This document shows, one piece after another, positions 37,631 to 48,672 of a DNA stretch of 64,000 nt. Each line of letters begins with the position of its first letter. Position 1 is the stretch's first letter. The notes under the pieces were generated by a model that searched no databases, was not told where the DNA came from, and saw nothing but the letters and a program-made list of their open reading frames with translations. A program made the position numbers and the translations under genes. Source of the DNA: Saccharomyces mikatae IFO 1815 (lineage: Eukaryota; Ascomycota; Saccharomycetes; Saccharomycetales; Saccharomycetaceae); NCBI RefSeq assembly GCF_947241705.1, contig NC_079268.1:186001-250000 (forward strand), given 5' to 3'.

Positions 37631-38221
37631 ATGGTCGCTCAAGTTCAAAAGCAAGCTCCAACTTTCAAGAAAACCGCCGTTATCGACGGTGTCTTTGACG
37701 AAGTCTCTTTGGACAAATACAAGGGTAAGTATGTTGTCTTGGCCTTCATTCCTTTAGCTTTCACTTTCGTTTGCCCAACCGAAATCATTGCCTTCTCAGA
37801 AGCTGCCAAGAAATTCGAAGAGCAAGGTGCCCAAGTTCTTTTTGCCTCCACTGACTCCGAGTACTCTCTTTTAGCATGGACCAACATCCCAAGAAAGGAA
37901 GGTGGTTTGGGCCCAATCAACATTCCATTGTTGGCTGACACTAACCATTCCTTGTCCAGAGACTATGGTGTTCTAATCGAAGAAGAAGGTGTGGCTTTGA
38001 GAGGTTTGTTCATCATTGATCCAAAGGGTGTCATTAGACATATCACCATTAACGATTTGCCAGTTGGTAGAAATGTTGATGAAGCTTTGAGATTGGTTGA
38101 AGGTTTCCAATGGACTGACAAGAACGGTACTGTCTTGCCATGTAACTGGACCCCAGGTGCTGCTACCATCAAGCCAGACGTCGAGGCCTCAAAGGAATAT
38201 TTCGAAGCTGCCAACAAATAA
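37631..38221 (+). CDS. TSA1: Tsa1, thioredoxin peroxidase (typical 2-Cys peroxiredoxin)
   Basis: 196 aa, the same as S. cerevisiae, with highly biased codon use (GGT, TTG, AAG, CCA) as expected of an abundant protein. Tsa1 reduces hydrogen peroxide and organic peroxides with thioredoxin and also acts as a chaperone on ribosomes. The peroxidatic Cys48 (FVCPTE), the resolving Cys171 (LPCNW), and the GGLG and C-terminal YF motifs that make the enzyme sensitive to overoxidation are all present. A few residues near the C-terminus (KPDVEAS) differ from S. cerevisiae as I recall it. Confidence 0.97.
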   Translation: MVAQVQKQAPTFKKTAVIDGVFDEVSLDKYKGKYVVLAFIPLAFTFVCPTEIIAFSEAAKKFEEQGAQVLFASTDSEYSLLAWTNIPRKEGGLGPINIPLLADTNHSLSRDYGVLIEEEGVALRGLFIIDPKGVIRHITINDLPVGRNVDEALRLVEGFQWTDKNGTVLPCNWTPGAATIKPDVEASKEYFEAANK

Positions 38222-38900
38222 GACGTATACGGAAGTATCTAGACAACTACCTATTTAAAAATTCTCCTTTTTCGTTTATACCTACCTATCTATATATAAA
38301 ACTCGAAATAAACTTAATGCTATTTACTGACAGATCAGTACACACTGCCGTACAAGAACCAAATCTAACACTGGCTTCGTTGTAACCGCATCCTTCATCA
38401 AGCTCCAGAACGCGTAAACTTTTCATTGGCAGACCTCGATTATGTCACTGTGCCTAATACGTTGAAACGCGACGCTCTTTTCTCTCATATGGTTTCCCTT
38501 TAAGACGATACGCCATACCCCAAACGGGGAACACCGCGAATTTCTTTTGGTACCTGTTTTCCTCTTTGGGAAGGGCGTCAAAAAAGGTACAGCTCGCTAT
38601 AGTCGCCAATTACTGCAGATGGCTCAAAGACTTCTGCAACTATATGTCCATCTTAGTTGGTGGAAAGTCCAAACGCGAACAATCTGTATGCTGTTTCGGG
38701 CTACTTATTGCTCCATACGGTTTGTAGCGGACACGAACTCTTGCAATCAATTGTATATAAGCGTTGGCATATTGACAAGACACTCTATTGTCAGTTTACC
38801 ATGATTCTGTTTTGAAAATGCAGCAGTAACCACAAAACAAGAAGGTAAAAGTTCCACGTCTTTATCTTGATTCTTTAATTGGTGCTTTGATCAATTCTTA
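38222..38900. other. TSA1-YOX1 intergenic region
   Basis: 679 bp upstream of YOX1. It contains MCB-type motifs at 38410-38415 and 38467-38471. An 85-codon frame at 38547-38804 lies in the promoter and shows no protein-like pattern, so I do not call it. Confidence 0.5.
38410..38471 (+). promoter_or_regulatory. MCB (MBF) motifs upstream of YOX1
   Basis: ACGCGT at 38410-38415 is a perfect MluI cell-cycle box, and ACGCG at 38467-38471 is a second core copy. YOX1 is known to be expressed at G1/S under MBF/SBF, so these are plausible functional sites. Confidence 0.55.
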
Positions 38901-40058
38901 ATGGCACAAGAAACAGAAATGCTACCTTCTTTATCTTCTCTTCTATCCGGAACCGAAATTTCGTCTAGCACCGTATCACCAAGCTTCGTCAACCCAAGAA
39001 CAAATTTTCATCTAGATGACCGTGGATCCATAAAACTGCCCCCTCTGAACACCAGTATACACCGTCCAAGATCCGTAGAAAGCGCCCTGAGGCACACGGT
39101 TACGTCCCAGAACAAAAATAGTAGCCCCTATGGTGATGACTTGCCCAAGCATACACGATCAGATTCTGCTTTATCGTCTCAATTCAATAGTTCGCAAGAA
39201 ACAGTCGATGAACTGCAAGAAAACGTTTTATTGACACCTCTCAACAACAAAAAAAAACATTATTCAGTTTCTTCAAAGAAGAATGATATATTAACACCAC
39301 TATCTGCAGCTAAGTCGATCATAATCCCTTCTGCTTCTAAGGAGAAAAGACGTGCATTTGCCTTTATCACACACTCCCAGGAGACCTTTCCCAAAAAGGA
39401 ACCCAAGATCGATAATGCTCCACTAGCACGTCGAAAGAGAAGAAGAACATCGTCGCAGGAGTTATCCATACTTCAGGCTGAATTTGAAAAATGTCCCGCA
39501 CCATCGAAGGAGAAGCGTATTGAATTGGCTGATTCTTGCCATATGACTGAAAAAGCTGTTCAAATATGGTTCCAGAACAAAAGACAAGCGGTTAAGAGAC
39601 AGAGGATTGCCACTTCTAAGTCAAGTGCTATAATACAGACTGTATCTCCACTTTCTCCACTTTTAGACGTTCATGTTACACCTCTAGCATCCAGATCCAA
39701 GACGGAAATACTTCGCGATGGAGACTCCTCTTGTTGTTCTTCTTCTTCTTCACCATTGGAAAACACGCCGCCAAGACCCCATCATTCTTTGAATAGACGT
39801 TCATCCACACCCAACATAAAGAGAAGTCAGGCCCTAACTTTTCACTTGAACCCACATAAGAAGACATTGACTCCTGTGAAAACATCCCCTAACAGCAGAG
39901 TAAACAAATTGATTAATAGTATAGATCACTCTCCTTCTAAAGTCAAACGTTCTATAAGTAACCCTTCCTGCTCCCCTAAAAGAAAAAGAAAATTCGGCTT
40001 CAAGATTGTTGATCAGCAACCTTTGAAAGATCTTGATCCAAATGCGTTTCATGGCTAA
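38901..40058 (+). CDS. YOX1: Yox1, homeodomain repressor of ECB genes
   Basis: 385 aa, equal to S. cerevisiae. The homeodomain is at about residues 176-236: basic arm [15 protein letters not shown], and recognition helix [18 protein letters not shown] with the diagnostic WFQNKR. Yox1 and its paralogue Yhp1 bind next to Mcm1 at early cell cycle boxes and repress M/G1 genes. Flanking regions are Ser/Thr/Pro-rich with several (S/T)P sites, as expected for a Cdk-regulated protein. The C-terminal basic cluster (KRKRKFGFK) may be a nuclear localisation signal. Confidence 0.96.
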   Translation: MAQETEMLPSLSSLLSGTEISSSTVSPSFVNPRTNFHLDDRGSIKLPPLNTSIHRPRSVESALRHTVTSQNKNSSPYGDDLPKHTRSDSALSSQFNSSQETVDELQENVLLTPLNNKKKHYSVSSKKNDILTPLSAAKSIIIPSASKEKRRAFAFITHSQETFPKKEPKIDNAPLARRKRRRTSSQELSILQAEFEKCPAPSKEKRIELADSCHMTEKAVQIWFQNKRQAVKRQRIATSKSSAIIQTVSPLSPLLDVHVTPLASRSKTEILRDGDSSCCSSSSSPLENTPPRPHHSLNRRSSTPNIKRSQALTFHLNPHKKTLTPVKTSPNSRVNKLINSIDHSPSKVKRSISNPSCSPKRKRKFGFKIVDQQPLKDLDPNAFHG

Positions 40059-40494
40059 TTGGCCCCCTCATGATCTCCATTCTCAACTTATCCTTAATAC
40101 GGCATTTTTTTATCATTCATATCATTTTCACTTCAGTTCTAGCATGTTATATAAAGTATACAATTGTATTTTGATTATTACCTCATTCTTGAGAAATTCT
40201 CTCATATTTGTTCTCCTAATACCAGATATGGTTACATTAAAGCACATCTTCAGCCACAGCGCCTCATCCATCCTGGATGAGTGATGTAAACGTTATCTGC
40301 CGTATAAAACTTAATTATATTATACCTTTCTTTGCTTATATGTTATATATATAGAATAAAAAGTTGATTAAACACACATTGGTCTGAAAACACGTATATT
40401 TGATTATTTGTTTTGAAAAATTAAAAAAAGAAAATAAAGATAATAACAAAACGGAAATAGCGTACAATTATTACTGATAAGTTCCTCATTTAAT
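40059..40494. other. YOX1-RPS18B convergent spacer
   Basis: 436 bp of AT-rich 3' flanks. A hydrophobic 83-codon frame across 40033-40284 overlaps the YOX1 end and is probably chance. No RNA gene recognised. Confidence 0.5.
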
Positions 40495-41330
40495 TTAAAC
40501 TCTTCTTCTACCGGTGGTTTTGGTGTGTTGACCTCTAACACGTAAACCCCAGAAGTGTCTAATACCACGGTGAGCTCTGATCTTCTTTAATCTTTCCAAG
40601 TCATCTCTCAACTTGGATTCGACATTGTTAGCCAAAGTGTGGTAGTCCTTACCGTCAGTAATGTCGTTTTGACGGTTCAAAAACCAAGCTGGAATCTTGT
40701 AATGAGTTGGATTTTGCATGATTTGAACAATTCTTTCCAATTCTTCTTGGGTCAATTCACCAGCTCTCTTGTGTAAATCAACATCAGCCTTCTTACAGAC
40801 CAAGTTGGAGTAACGACGACCCACACCCTTGATGGTGGTCAAAGCGTAAACAATTTTAATGTTACCATCAACGTTGGTGTTCAACAAACTGATTAAAATG
40901 AGTAAAAAAAATTATACCTTATTGTTAGTATTTCATACTGGTACTAGGTCGTTCGAGAAATTTTCAAAGCAATTCATTAATTTGGCTACATCAACAAACT
41001 ACTGAGGTAGTACCATGGACACTAATTTGTCTAGTTGCGTTCATTAAAGTACTGTAAAGTTCATATTAAGTGATGGAATACATTGCCAGTAAATCATTCT
41101 TTGCTTCCATTTTGGTGATAATTCATATTAATGTCATGTACTTTGGTCTTGCATTTTACAACCTTAACCCTTATTGTCCCATTAGAATGTGCTCCTGTAT
41201 CTTCAATTGCTATGTTGGGCTGCAATTCTATTTAGTTTGAAACTCTCTCGAGAAATCTCCATCGTGCTTGTAAAACATACCGTAAAATGTGTTGGAAGGA
41301 ACCTTGTTCTTGAACAACTAAAGAAGACAT
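40495..41330 (-). CDS. RPS18B: Ribosomal protein uS13 (Rps18B), spliced
   Basis: Exon 1 41330-41281 (50 nt) and exon 2 40888-40495 join within a codon (CG|T, Arg) to give 147 aa. The protein reads [20 protein letters not shown] and ends TTGRRRV. The S. cerevisiae form as I recall it starts MSLVV and has 146 aa, so one Ser codon is extra. uS13 sits in the head of the 40S subunit, contacts the large subunit and helps initiator tRNA binding. Codon use is strongly biased. The paralogue RPS18A is not in this window. Confidence 0.95.
40889..41280 (-). other. RPS18B intron (392 nt)
   Basis: On the minus strand: GTATGT starting at 41280, branch site TACTAAC at 40930-40924, and acceptor CAG ending at 40889. 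Length is typical of yeast ribosomal-protein introns. Confidence 0.94.
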
Positions 41331-41971
41331 CTTTACCACTTTCTGCTTTATCGATTTTTCGTAAGATCTGATTATCACAAATAACTAATTAGTAGTACTA
41401 AAATACGTGATGTTGTTATTACTAAGGATCTCTTCCAATTAGCACAGCATAGCAAAGGTGCCAAGATTCGCTCACAGCCTAGGCATCAACCAGTTTCCGG
41501 GCGGGGTTCCTTCTGGAGCGTGAAGATGCGGAAGGGGGGCGTCTAGCCTGTGAGAGACAAAACTCCTGAAGAACGGGCTCGGCCCTTTTTCCGTAGGAGT
41601 GTAGCCGAGAGGGATTGTGTGGTGCCGCGCGAGAGGTCATCACGTTGAGTAGTTTCAGCGCACTTTTATCCGTTGAAAATTTTAAAAACTATAAAGATGT
41701 ATAGGTGTAACATTTATACAGAATGTACAGATGTTATGACTGTGAAAAAAAGCTCCCATCTTTTTTTACGTCACAATTACATTTATGGCCGCAGCTATTC
41801 AAAATTAGATAAAACTTGCAAATTAAGTATGATAAGGTTTCATTGCTTTATTATTTACAGATTTCTTTTTTAGTATGTAGTTGAACAATTACTGAGTGGA
41901 GTAAGCTAGAAGGATGGCACTTGTACCTATATGTATGAAAATCAGTTTGAAGCGGGTTGCGAAGATTATCT
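41331..41971. other. RPS18B promoter and YML6 3' flank
   Basis: 641 bp. The part nearer RPS18B is ordinary promoter sequence; the block 41490-41640 is unusually GC-rich for this genome and holds a nested inverted repeat (41562-41600). A weak 66-codon frame at 41673-41873 is not convincing. Confidence 0.5.
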
Positions 41972-42910
<939 letters not shown>

Positions 42911-43428
42911 TATTATTCAGCCAGCTAGTTAATAAGTCGCATCAGTGTCCTGTGGAGTGTGCGTTTTTATTATGAATCGGATCTATTCATTCCTTTCTGT
43001 CGTGAACATTAGAATTACTTCTTAAAATCCCAGGGTTACCCCAATAAACTTTTTTTTGGTTTAGCACCCGAACATTACATCCGTACATTTCATAAAACTA
43101 TTTTTCGGAGGAAATAGTTTTACTTTATTTTTTTGGCCTGGCTTAATATACTTGTCATGGTAGGTCCTTTGCCCAGAAGGGCGCGACACCATCTGTTCCG
43201 TTGAAGGTCTGTTCTGTTGGTGTGTATGACACAGTACGCCTAGGCTCCTTCGGGGGTTGGTTGTACACGACAGGGCCGTCCTTTCTAGGACAATCTTTCA
43301 AGCTCTTGCTATCGTGGCGATCGCTTTTGCTGCCATATTAGTGCGGTATGTACGATATTAAACGCTAATCGAGCGTTTTTTGATTCAATTCTAACAAATA
43401 CCAAGATCTCGAGACTAGCAATAACAAA
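42911..43428. other. YML6-RPS17A divergent promoter region
   Basis: 518 bp. Two tandem Rap1-type sites (43064-43090) are followed by a T-rich stretch (43125-43140), the standard layout of a ribosomal-protein promoter. A C/G-rich stretch with several GGC/GCC words lies at about 43170-43280. Confidence 0.55.
43064..43090 (+). promoter_or_regulatory. Tandem Rap1 sites of RPS17A
   Basis: GCACCCGAACATT (43064-43076) and ACATCCGTACATTT (43077-43090) both fit the Rap1 consensus ACACCCRYACATYY, with one or two changes. Two adjacent sites in one orientation ~350 bp upstream of the gene are typical for ribosomal-protein promoters. Confidence 0.8.
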
Positions 43429-44246
43429 ATGGTATGTTAATATAAGCTAAGATGAGGGTTTGCAAGGACAGTAATATTGATTGAATCGACATAGGTAATA
43501 AAGTTATGCAAAGAAGAGTTTAAACCAGAATTCGTGACGAAATTGGAAGACAGCATGAAACCATAGCACCAGAAATATGATGGGACTGAAGTGAATTGCA
43601 AATTTTGGCTACTCGGTAGTAGTGGGCTTCCAACAAGCTGGAGATGAAAACCTGTTGAAGTATTAGAGGAAGAACAGCAACTTGTGGTAGCTCTTTTTGT
43701 ATATATTGAATAAGGGATAATATGACGTTACGGACTGCCTCCACGCAAACTACAATATACTTTTGATAACAGTATACTAACAAGTTAAAATTCATTTACA
43801 AACGTTTTGTTTTGTTATGTTTTTTGTCATCTCAATAGGGTAGAGTTAGAACCAAGACCGTCAAGCGTGCTTCTAAGGCTTTGATTGAACGTTACTATCC
43901 AAAGTTGACTTTGGATTTCCAAACCAACAAGAGACTTTGTGATGAAATCGCCACCATCCAATCCAAGAGATTGAGAAACAAGATTGCCGGTTACACCACC
44001 CATTTGATGAAGAGAATCCAAAAGGGTCCAGTTAGAGGTATTTCTTTCAAATTGCAAGAAGAAGAAAGAGAAAGAAAGGACCAATACGTTCCAGAAGTCT
44101 CTGCTTTGGACTTGTCTCGCTCTAACGGCGTTTTGAACGTTGACAACCAAACTTCTGACTTGGTTAAATCTTTGGGTTTGAAGTTGCCATTATCTGTCAT
44201 CAACGTTTCTGCTCAAAGAGACAGACGTTACAGAAAGAGAGTTTAA
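43429..44246 (+). CDS. RPS17A: Ribosomal protein eS17 (Rps17A), spliced
   Basis: Exon 1 is just the ATG (43429-43431); exon 2 is 43839-44246. Together they encode 136 aa ([20 protein letters not shown] ... RDRRYRKRV), equal in length to S. cerevisiae Rps17. eS17 lies in the beak/head region of the 40S subunit. Codon use is highly biased. Reading only the uninterrupted frame would miss the true start; the GGT|AGA (Gly-Arg) after the acceptor restores the conserved N-terminus. Confidence 0.97.
43432..43838 (+). other. RPS17A intron (407 nt)
   Basis: GTATGT directly follows the start codon at 43432; branch TACTAAC at 43775-43781; acceptor AATAG ends at 43838. The intron is phase 0 after codon 1. 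Small antisense frames inside it are chance. Confidence 0.96.
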
Positions 44247-44528
44247 AGTTAAATTAGAGAGCTATTTATAATAATTTACTATTCGAAATATTGCCTTTTC
44301 TTTTTTAATTTTGTTTATTCTTTATATGTATAATTAAAAAAAAATACGATTATATTATCACGTAGGTGGATTATGTCTTGTGTGGCTCTCTGTAACCATG
44401 TAAATTGCCCGCAATGTTGCACTGGCTTTGAACTATTTATGTTTTTTTCCATTTTCTCCAGTTTCTTTACTTATCTATTTCTATTATCAAAATAAAAATA
44501 CTAAAGGGATTCGATTTTTATGCTATAC

Positions 44529-46187
44529 TTATACTTTACGATGAATGCTAAACATTTTGGAAACAGTGGGATATAACAAGGGCGGATTAACCCCTAGTTC
44601 CAACGGTTCAACCCACCTTCGCCTTCTTGAGTCATTTTCTTTGATCATTCTCAACATTTCTAGTTGCTCCTTAACGTCTAGTATCGTATCGGCCTCGATC
44701 AAATGTAGAAGATATCTTAGTAGAACCAATAAGCATACGTCACACTTTTCAATGATCAAAGAGGATTCTTCGTATGAGACCCGACTACATTGCCCAGAAA
44801 ATGTAAAACATTTTGACCTGACTAAACTAGTAACTTCGTTGCAGAATGAAACACCATCAGATAAATTTTCGACTAGTGTCAAAATAATTACACACTCTTG
44901 TGTGCTTTTGAATATCTCTGAAAGTGTACCCTCAGCTAGTAAGGGTATAAAATAGGACTCTTGCGATAAATTTTCAGTCATAAAGAACTTTTTGAACTGC
45001 AGGATATCATTAAAAGAAGCCAAAGTTCGTGTGATTCCCTGAATAACATCATCTGCAACGATTCTTGGAGTAATCAATCTATGACCATCTGGTACTCTCA
45101 GCAGTAGTTTGAAACATGACCCAATCAGTTTTCTGCGCAATGCTAATGATTTTTGTGATTTGTATAAGGGACTATATTTAAACCTAGGAATATACGTCTC
45201 CACCATAGTGTTTTCACAACTATACACGGGATGAACCGGCGTCGCATAATTATCGGATGGAAGTTTGTAATCACAGTTAAGGAACACATATTCAGAGAAT
45301 CTATTCCCAAAATTTCTTGTATTTAGAGATTCGAAAAAAATTGCTAATGGACTCTCCGACAACCGTTGAACAAATAAAGATTTACTTATATTTCGGGCTA
45401 TTTCATGGTGTATGAAGAAACCTTGTCTACAATTAAATAAATCAATAATTATCTCGAGTAAGGGCATCCAAATCTCATGACTTGATAGGTACAGGGGGGT
45501 ATTCTCTTGCAATGAGTTGGATAATGTCCATAAAATCATGTTAATAAATTCTCCAGGCTCACTCAGCTTCAAATTCAATAGGCGATTGCCTAATATGGAA
45601 TTTCTCTGCTCAAGGCAGCTGATATACGATCTATAGGGATTCTTTATAGTTTTGCTTGGGTCCAGTTTGGGATCTTCACTAGCATTCTGTTTATAAGTTA
45701 CACCTTTTTCTGATTTTATTCTCCTAAATCTATCGAAACTCCATTTTTGCTTTCTTGGTGTCAGAGTGTCGATTGCCAGAAAAAACTGACATCGTAGCAA
45801 TTCCAAATCATACAAATTGTATTGTTCAGAATCAAAATCCTTCAAAATCGCGAGATACTTTTGTAGTATTTTTAAAGCTCTCTTGCTTAATGTTTCTCTG
45901 GACACGTTATATGGATCATTTTCCCTCAGGACCGGTTCCTTATAATATTCAGATAGAGTTGATAAAGTGAAAAGAACCAACATGATATCAAAAGGGATAA
46001 CTGCCAAATTGCGAGATTTACCCAACTGGCATTCCAAAAATAGCAGCATATGGTCGTAATTTTCCAGGAGACACATAGAATTCAGCATTTCAAATGCCAG
46101 TAGATGCCTCTCAGTGAGGTCCACAAAATAATGTGCACCATTCCGCGGACTCACGTATGAAACGGAATTTATTAGCGCACCATCCAT
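44529..46187 (-). CDS. NSE5: Nse5, Smc5/6 complex subunit
   Basis: 552 aa from the ATG at 46187 (MDGALINSVSYVSPRNGAHY); S. cerevisiae has 556 and begins in the same way. An in-frame ATG at 46223 would add 12 residues (MPANGDLSGSLS) and cannot be excluded. The C-terminus is about four residues shorter than I recall. Nse5 pairs with Nse6 as a loader/regulator that inhibits Smc5/6 ATPase until DNA engagement, and it binds SUMO-pathway partners. The protein is largely helical with no common motif; recognition rests on overall similarity (e.g. RRKLIGSCFKLLLRVPDGHR). Confidence 0.93.
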   Translation of the reverse strand: MDGALINSVSYVSPRNGAHYFVDLTERHLLAFEMLNSMCLLENYDHMLLFLECQLGKSRNLAVIPFDIMLVLFTLSTLSEYYKEPVLRENDPYNVSRETLSKRALKILQKYLAILKDFDSEQYNLYDLELLRCQFFLAIDTLTPRKQKWSFDRFRRIKSEKGVTYKQNASEDPKLDPSKTIKNPYRSYISCLEQRNSILGNRLLNLKLSEPGEFINMILWTLSNSLQENTPLYLSSHEIWMPLLEIIIDLFNCRQGFFIHHEIARNISKSLFVQRLSESPLAIFFESLNTRNFGNRFSEYVFLNCDYKLPSDNYATPVHPVYSCENTMVETYIPRFKYSPLYKSQKSLALRRKLIGSCFKLLLRVPDGHRLITPRIVADDVIQGITRTLASFNDILQFKKFFMTENLSQESYFIPLLAEGTLSEIFKSTQECVIILTLVENLSDGVSFCNEVTSLVRSKCFTFSGQCSRVSYEESSLIIEKCDVCLLVLLRYLLHLIEADTILDVKEQLEMLRMIKENDSRRRRWVEPLELGVNPPLLYPTVSKMFSIHRKV

Positions 46188-46463
46188 ACTCAGACTGCCA
46201 CTCAAATCACCATTTGCCGGCAACTACCTTCCTATATCTACAATTATATGGGCGGCCCACCGAATGTTTATGCATATACTACTTTTAAAGAACTTACTCA
46301 CTGTGGAAAAAAATCGGGCCGCGCATTGAAAATTTTTGACATTATAAATTCATCTCATCGTGAAAGTGAAAGAGGTAATTTCAGTTCCTCTTATGCCGTT
46401 AAGTTATATTATTACACATTTTACCCACCTCAAAGAATCATATCGTACATACTCCTCTTAATT

Positions 46464-47027
46464 ATGTCCATAGAAAGTTATGCCCAAGAATTAAAATTGG
46501 CTCTACACCAATATCCAAACTTTCCTAGTGAGGGAATTCTGTTCGAAGATTTTCTACCCATTTTCAGAAATCCAGGCCTTTTCCAGAAGTTGATCGACGC
46601 TTTCAAACTACATCTAGAACAAGCCTTCCCAGAATCTAAAATTGATTATATCGTCGGATTGGAATCCCGTGGGTTCTTATTTGGGCCAACTTTAGCTTTG
46701 GCCTTAGGTGTTGGTTTCGTTCCAATTAGAAAGGCAGGTAAATTGCCTGGTGAATGTGTCAAGGCCTTATACGAGAAGGAGTACGGTAAAGATGTTTTTG
46801 AAATACAAAGAAACGCTATTCCAGCAGGTTCTAACGTTATTATTGTCGATGACATTATTGCCACTGGTGGTTCTGCTGTAGCTGCTGGAAAATTGATTGA
46901 AGACCTTGAAGCCAACCTTTTGGAATACAGTTTTGTCATGGAGTTGGATTTTTTGAAAGGCAGAGAAAAGTTGAACGCACCAGTTTTTACTTTATTGAAC
47001 GCTCAGAAGGAGGCCTTGAAAAAATGA
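46464..47027 (+). CDS. APT1: Apt1, adenine phosphoribosyltransferase
   Basis: 187 aa from the ATG at 46464 (MSIESYAQELKLALHQYPNF), the S. cerevisiae length. The frame is open for 72 codons upstream, but that part looks like translated promoter. It makes AMP from adenine and PRPP. The PRPP-binding signature VIIVDDIIATGGSA lies at about residues 125-138, and the substrate region GLESRGFLFGP precedes it. A divergent spacer of about 280 bp separates it from NSE5. It works in purine salvage upstream of the AMP used by Amd1. Confidence 0.96.
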   Translation: MSIESYAQELKLALHQYPNFPSEGILFEDFLPIFRNPGLFQKLIDAFKLHLEQAFPESKIDYIVGLESRGFLFGPTLALALGVGFVPIRKAGKLPGECVKALYEKEYGKDVFEIQRNAIPAGSNVIIVDDIIATGGSAVAAGKLIEDLEANLLEYSFVMELDFLKGREKLNAPVFTLLNAQKEALKK

Positions 47028-47262
47028 TTTTGTTAAACGTCTTGCTTCACATTCAGGCTTTGTTATTCGCCTGTGTTTAATATGCATATCCCTTTTTTGC
47101 TCTTAATTTGGTTGTCTGTTATTTACTTTTTTAGATCGTTTACATACTAAGATTCATTTTTATTCTTCACGCTACCAAACAGCATTATTTAGAGTGTTTA
47201 TCTATCTTATGACTGTAGAGAGAGGGGTTGGGGCGCAATTTTTATGTATGTGATGGTAGTAT

Positions 47263-48321
47263 TCAAGTATCCTCTGATTTTGGCTTCAAGCGAGCATTCG
47301 CCTCATTAACTTCTTTTAATGACGTTCCAGGAACAACGCTCCAGTCTATCATTTTCTCTCCACGGATATTGTATAACCAATCGTTGATTTTTCTGAAATG
47401 GTTAGTCCCAAAAAAACCCCTGCTTGCACTTAATGGCGACGGATGCACCGATTTCATCACCATAATATTTGGATGCTTACTACCATTTCCCACGGAAGTA
47501 GATCCCAGCAGAGACTCTACCAGTTTAATAGCGTTATTCCCCCATAAAAGAAATACTAAGCTCTTTCCGTCAGCCTCTCTGTCCTGAATTAATAATTGGA
47601 CCACTCTTTTCGTAAAAGTTTCCCATCCGTGCTTAGAGTGTGAGTTTGCATTGTGCGCCCTTACACTTAATGCGGTATTTAGTAATAAAACTCCTTGAGA
47701 AGCCCAGTGCGTTAAATCCCCCACTTTATTGTCTTGAACAAAATCAGGGTATTCTTGCTTCAATTCTTTGTATATGTTTTTCAATGATGGTGGTGCTGGT
47801 GTGGGGTGTTTGACGCTAAACGCCAAACCATGCGCCTGATTATAATTATGATATGGATCTTGGCCGATTATCACGACTTTGACCTTGTCAAAGGGTGTTA
47901 GCCTTGTCCATGAGTAGATATCATTTGGTGGCGGAAATACGGTATGATCTGCTTGTTCTTTATTGACGAACTGTTTTAACTTAACAAAATAAGGCTTTTT
48001 AAATTCATCCATCAAATGTGGGAACCACGAATCGTCAATCGTTTGTAACTCTAGCAATAGTAACGAACGTAGGTTGGTACTCAAGTTCTTCGAAAAAGTA
48101 CCCTTTGCATCAGAATCAAGAGAAACTTTGTTCGCAGTGGTCTCCTTCACGACCTCCTTTGTGGCTGCATCTTTTGCTATACTCGTGAATGTGGCACTTG
48201 TTTTCACTTTCTTGTTGGGCGCCTCAATCGTACTCTTCTTTACACCAAAGAAATCTTCAATAGTAGTCTGTTTTCTCTTCTGAACTACCGTCATGACCAA
48301 ATTTATCGACAACCTTCTCAT
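47263..48321 (-). CDS. UNG1: Ung1, uracil-DNA glycosylase
   Basis: 352 aa (S. cerevisiae 359). Removes uracil from DNA in nucleus and mitochondria to start base excision repair. The family motifs are clear: GQDPYHN (catalytic Asp at about residue 155) and HPSPLS (catalytic His, near residue 291), with GVLLLNTALSVRAHNANSH between them. The N-terminus (MRRLSINLVMTVVQKRKQTT) has a basic, presequence-like stretch, then a PCNA-type motif TTIEDFFG. The S. cerevisiae start as I recall is MWCMRRLP; here the third codon of that version is TGA, so the protein starts at the next ATG. Confidence 0.95.
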   Translation of the reverse strand: MRRLSINLVMTVVQKRKQTTIEDFFGVKKSTIEAPNKKVKTSATFTSIAKDAATKEVVKETTANKVSLDSDAKGTFSKNLSTNLRSLLLLELQTIDDSWFPHLMDEFKKPYFVKLKQFVNKEQADHTVFPPPNDIYSWTRLTPFDKVKVVIIGQDPYHNYNQAHGLAFSVKHPTPAPPSLKNIYKELKQEYPDFVQDNKVGDLTHWASQGVLLLNTALSVRAHNANSHSKHGWETFTKRVVQLLIQDREADGKSLVFLLWGNNAIKLVESLLGSTSVGNGSKHPNIMVMKSVHPSPLSASRGFFGTNHFRKINDWLYNIRGEKMIDWSVVPGTSLKEVNEANARLKPKSEDT

Positions 48322-48330
48322 TCACCACAT
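48322..48330 (-). other. Two-codon upstream frame abutting UNG1
   Basis: ATG TGG TGA at 48330-48322 is directly followed by the UNG1 ATG at 48321. It lies where the S. cerevisiae protein begins and reads M-W-stop. If transcripts start upstream, ribosomes would have to leak past it or reinitiate. Confidence 0.6.
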
Positions 48331-48672
48331 GGATGTAAACGGCTTTGCAGAATCTCTGGTCATATACTAACTATAATGTATTAATTACGCGTAGAGCGGA
48401 CACATTTCCAAGCTTTTTGACAATAGGGACAATATTGAGCTTCATATAAGGCTTCAACAGATATTGAAGTGAAGAAAAGAAGGTACATTCTGGCAAAGTA
48501 CATACCAAAATAGTTCAAAAACTATTCTTTGTGTTCCTCTTAGTCACCGAATCCAGATTTATACTTATACTTGGGCTTATCTGTCCTCCTAACTAGCATT
48601 TTTGCACTACTACGAATAGGCACGATTACGAACAATTGGAAGGGACTTGCATACAAAATACCAGTGGGCAGA
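48322..48672. other. UNG1-YML020W divergent spacer
   Basis: Promoter region of two divergent genes. An ACGCG core (MCB-type) lies near 48388-48394 (TTACGCGTAG), and UNG1 is known as a G1/S gene. Otherwise AT-rich. Confidence 0.45.

Noticed and set aside
38547-38804. 85-codon frame upstream of YOX1
   Set aside because: Lies in the regulated promoter, has no codon bias or domain, and no counterpart that I know.
46248-46463. Long N-terminal extension of APT1
   Set aside because: Promoter sequence that happens to be open; the ATG at 46464 gives the known 187 aa enzyme.
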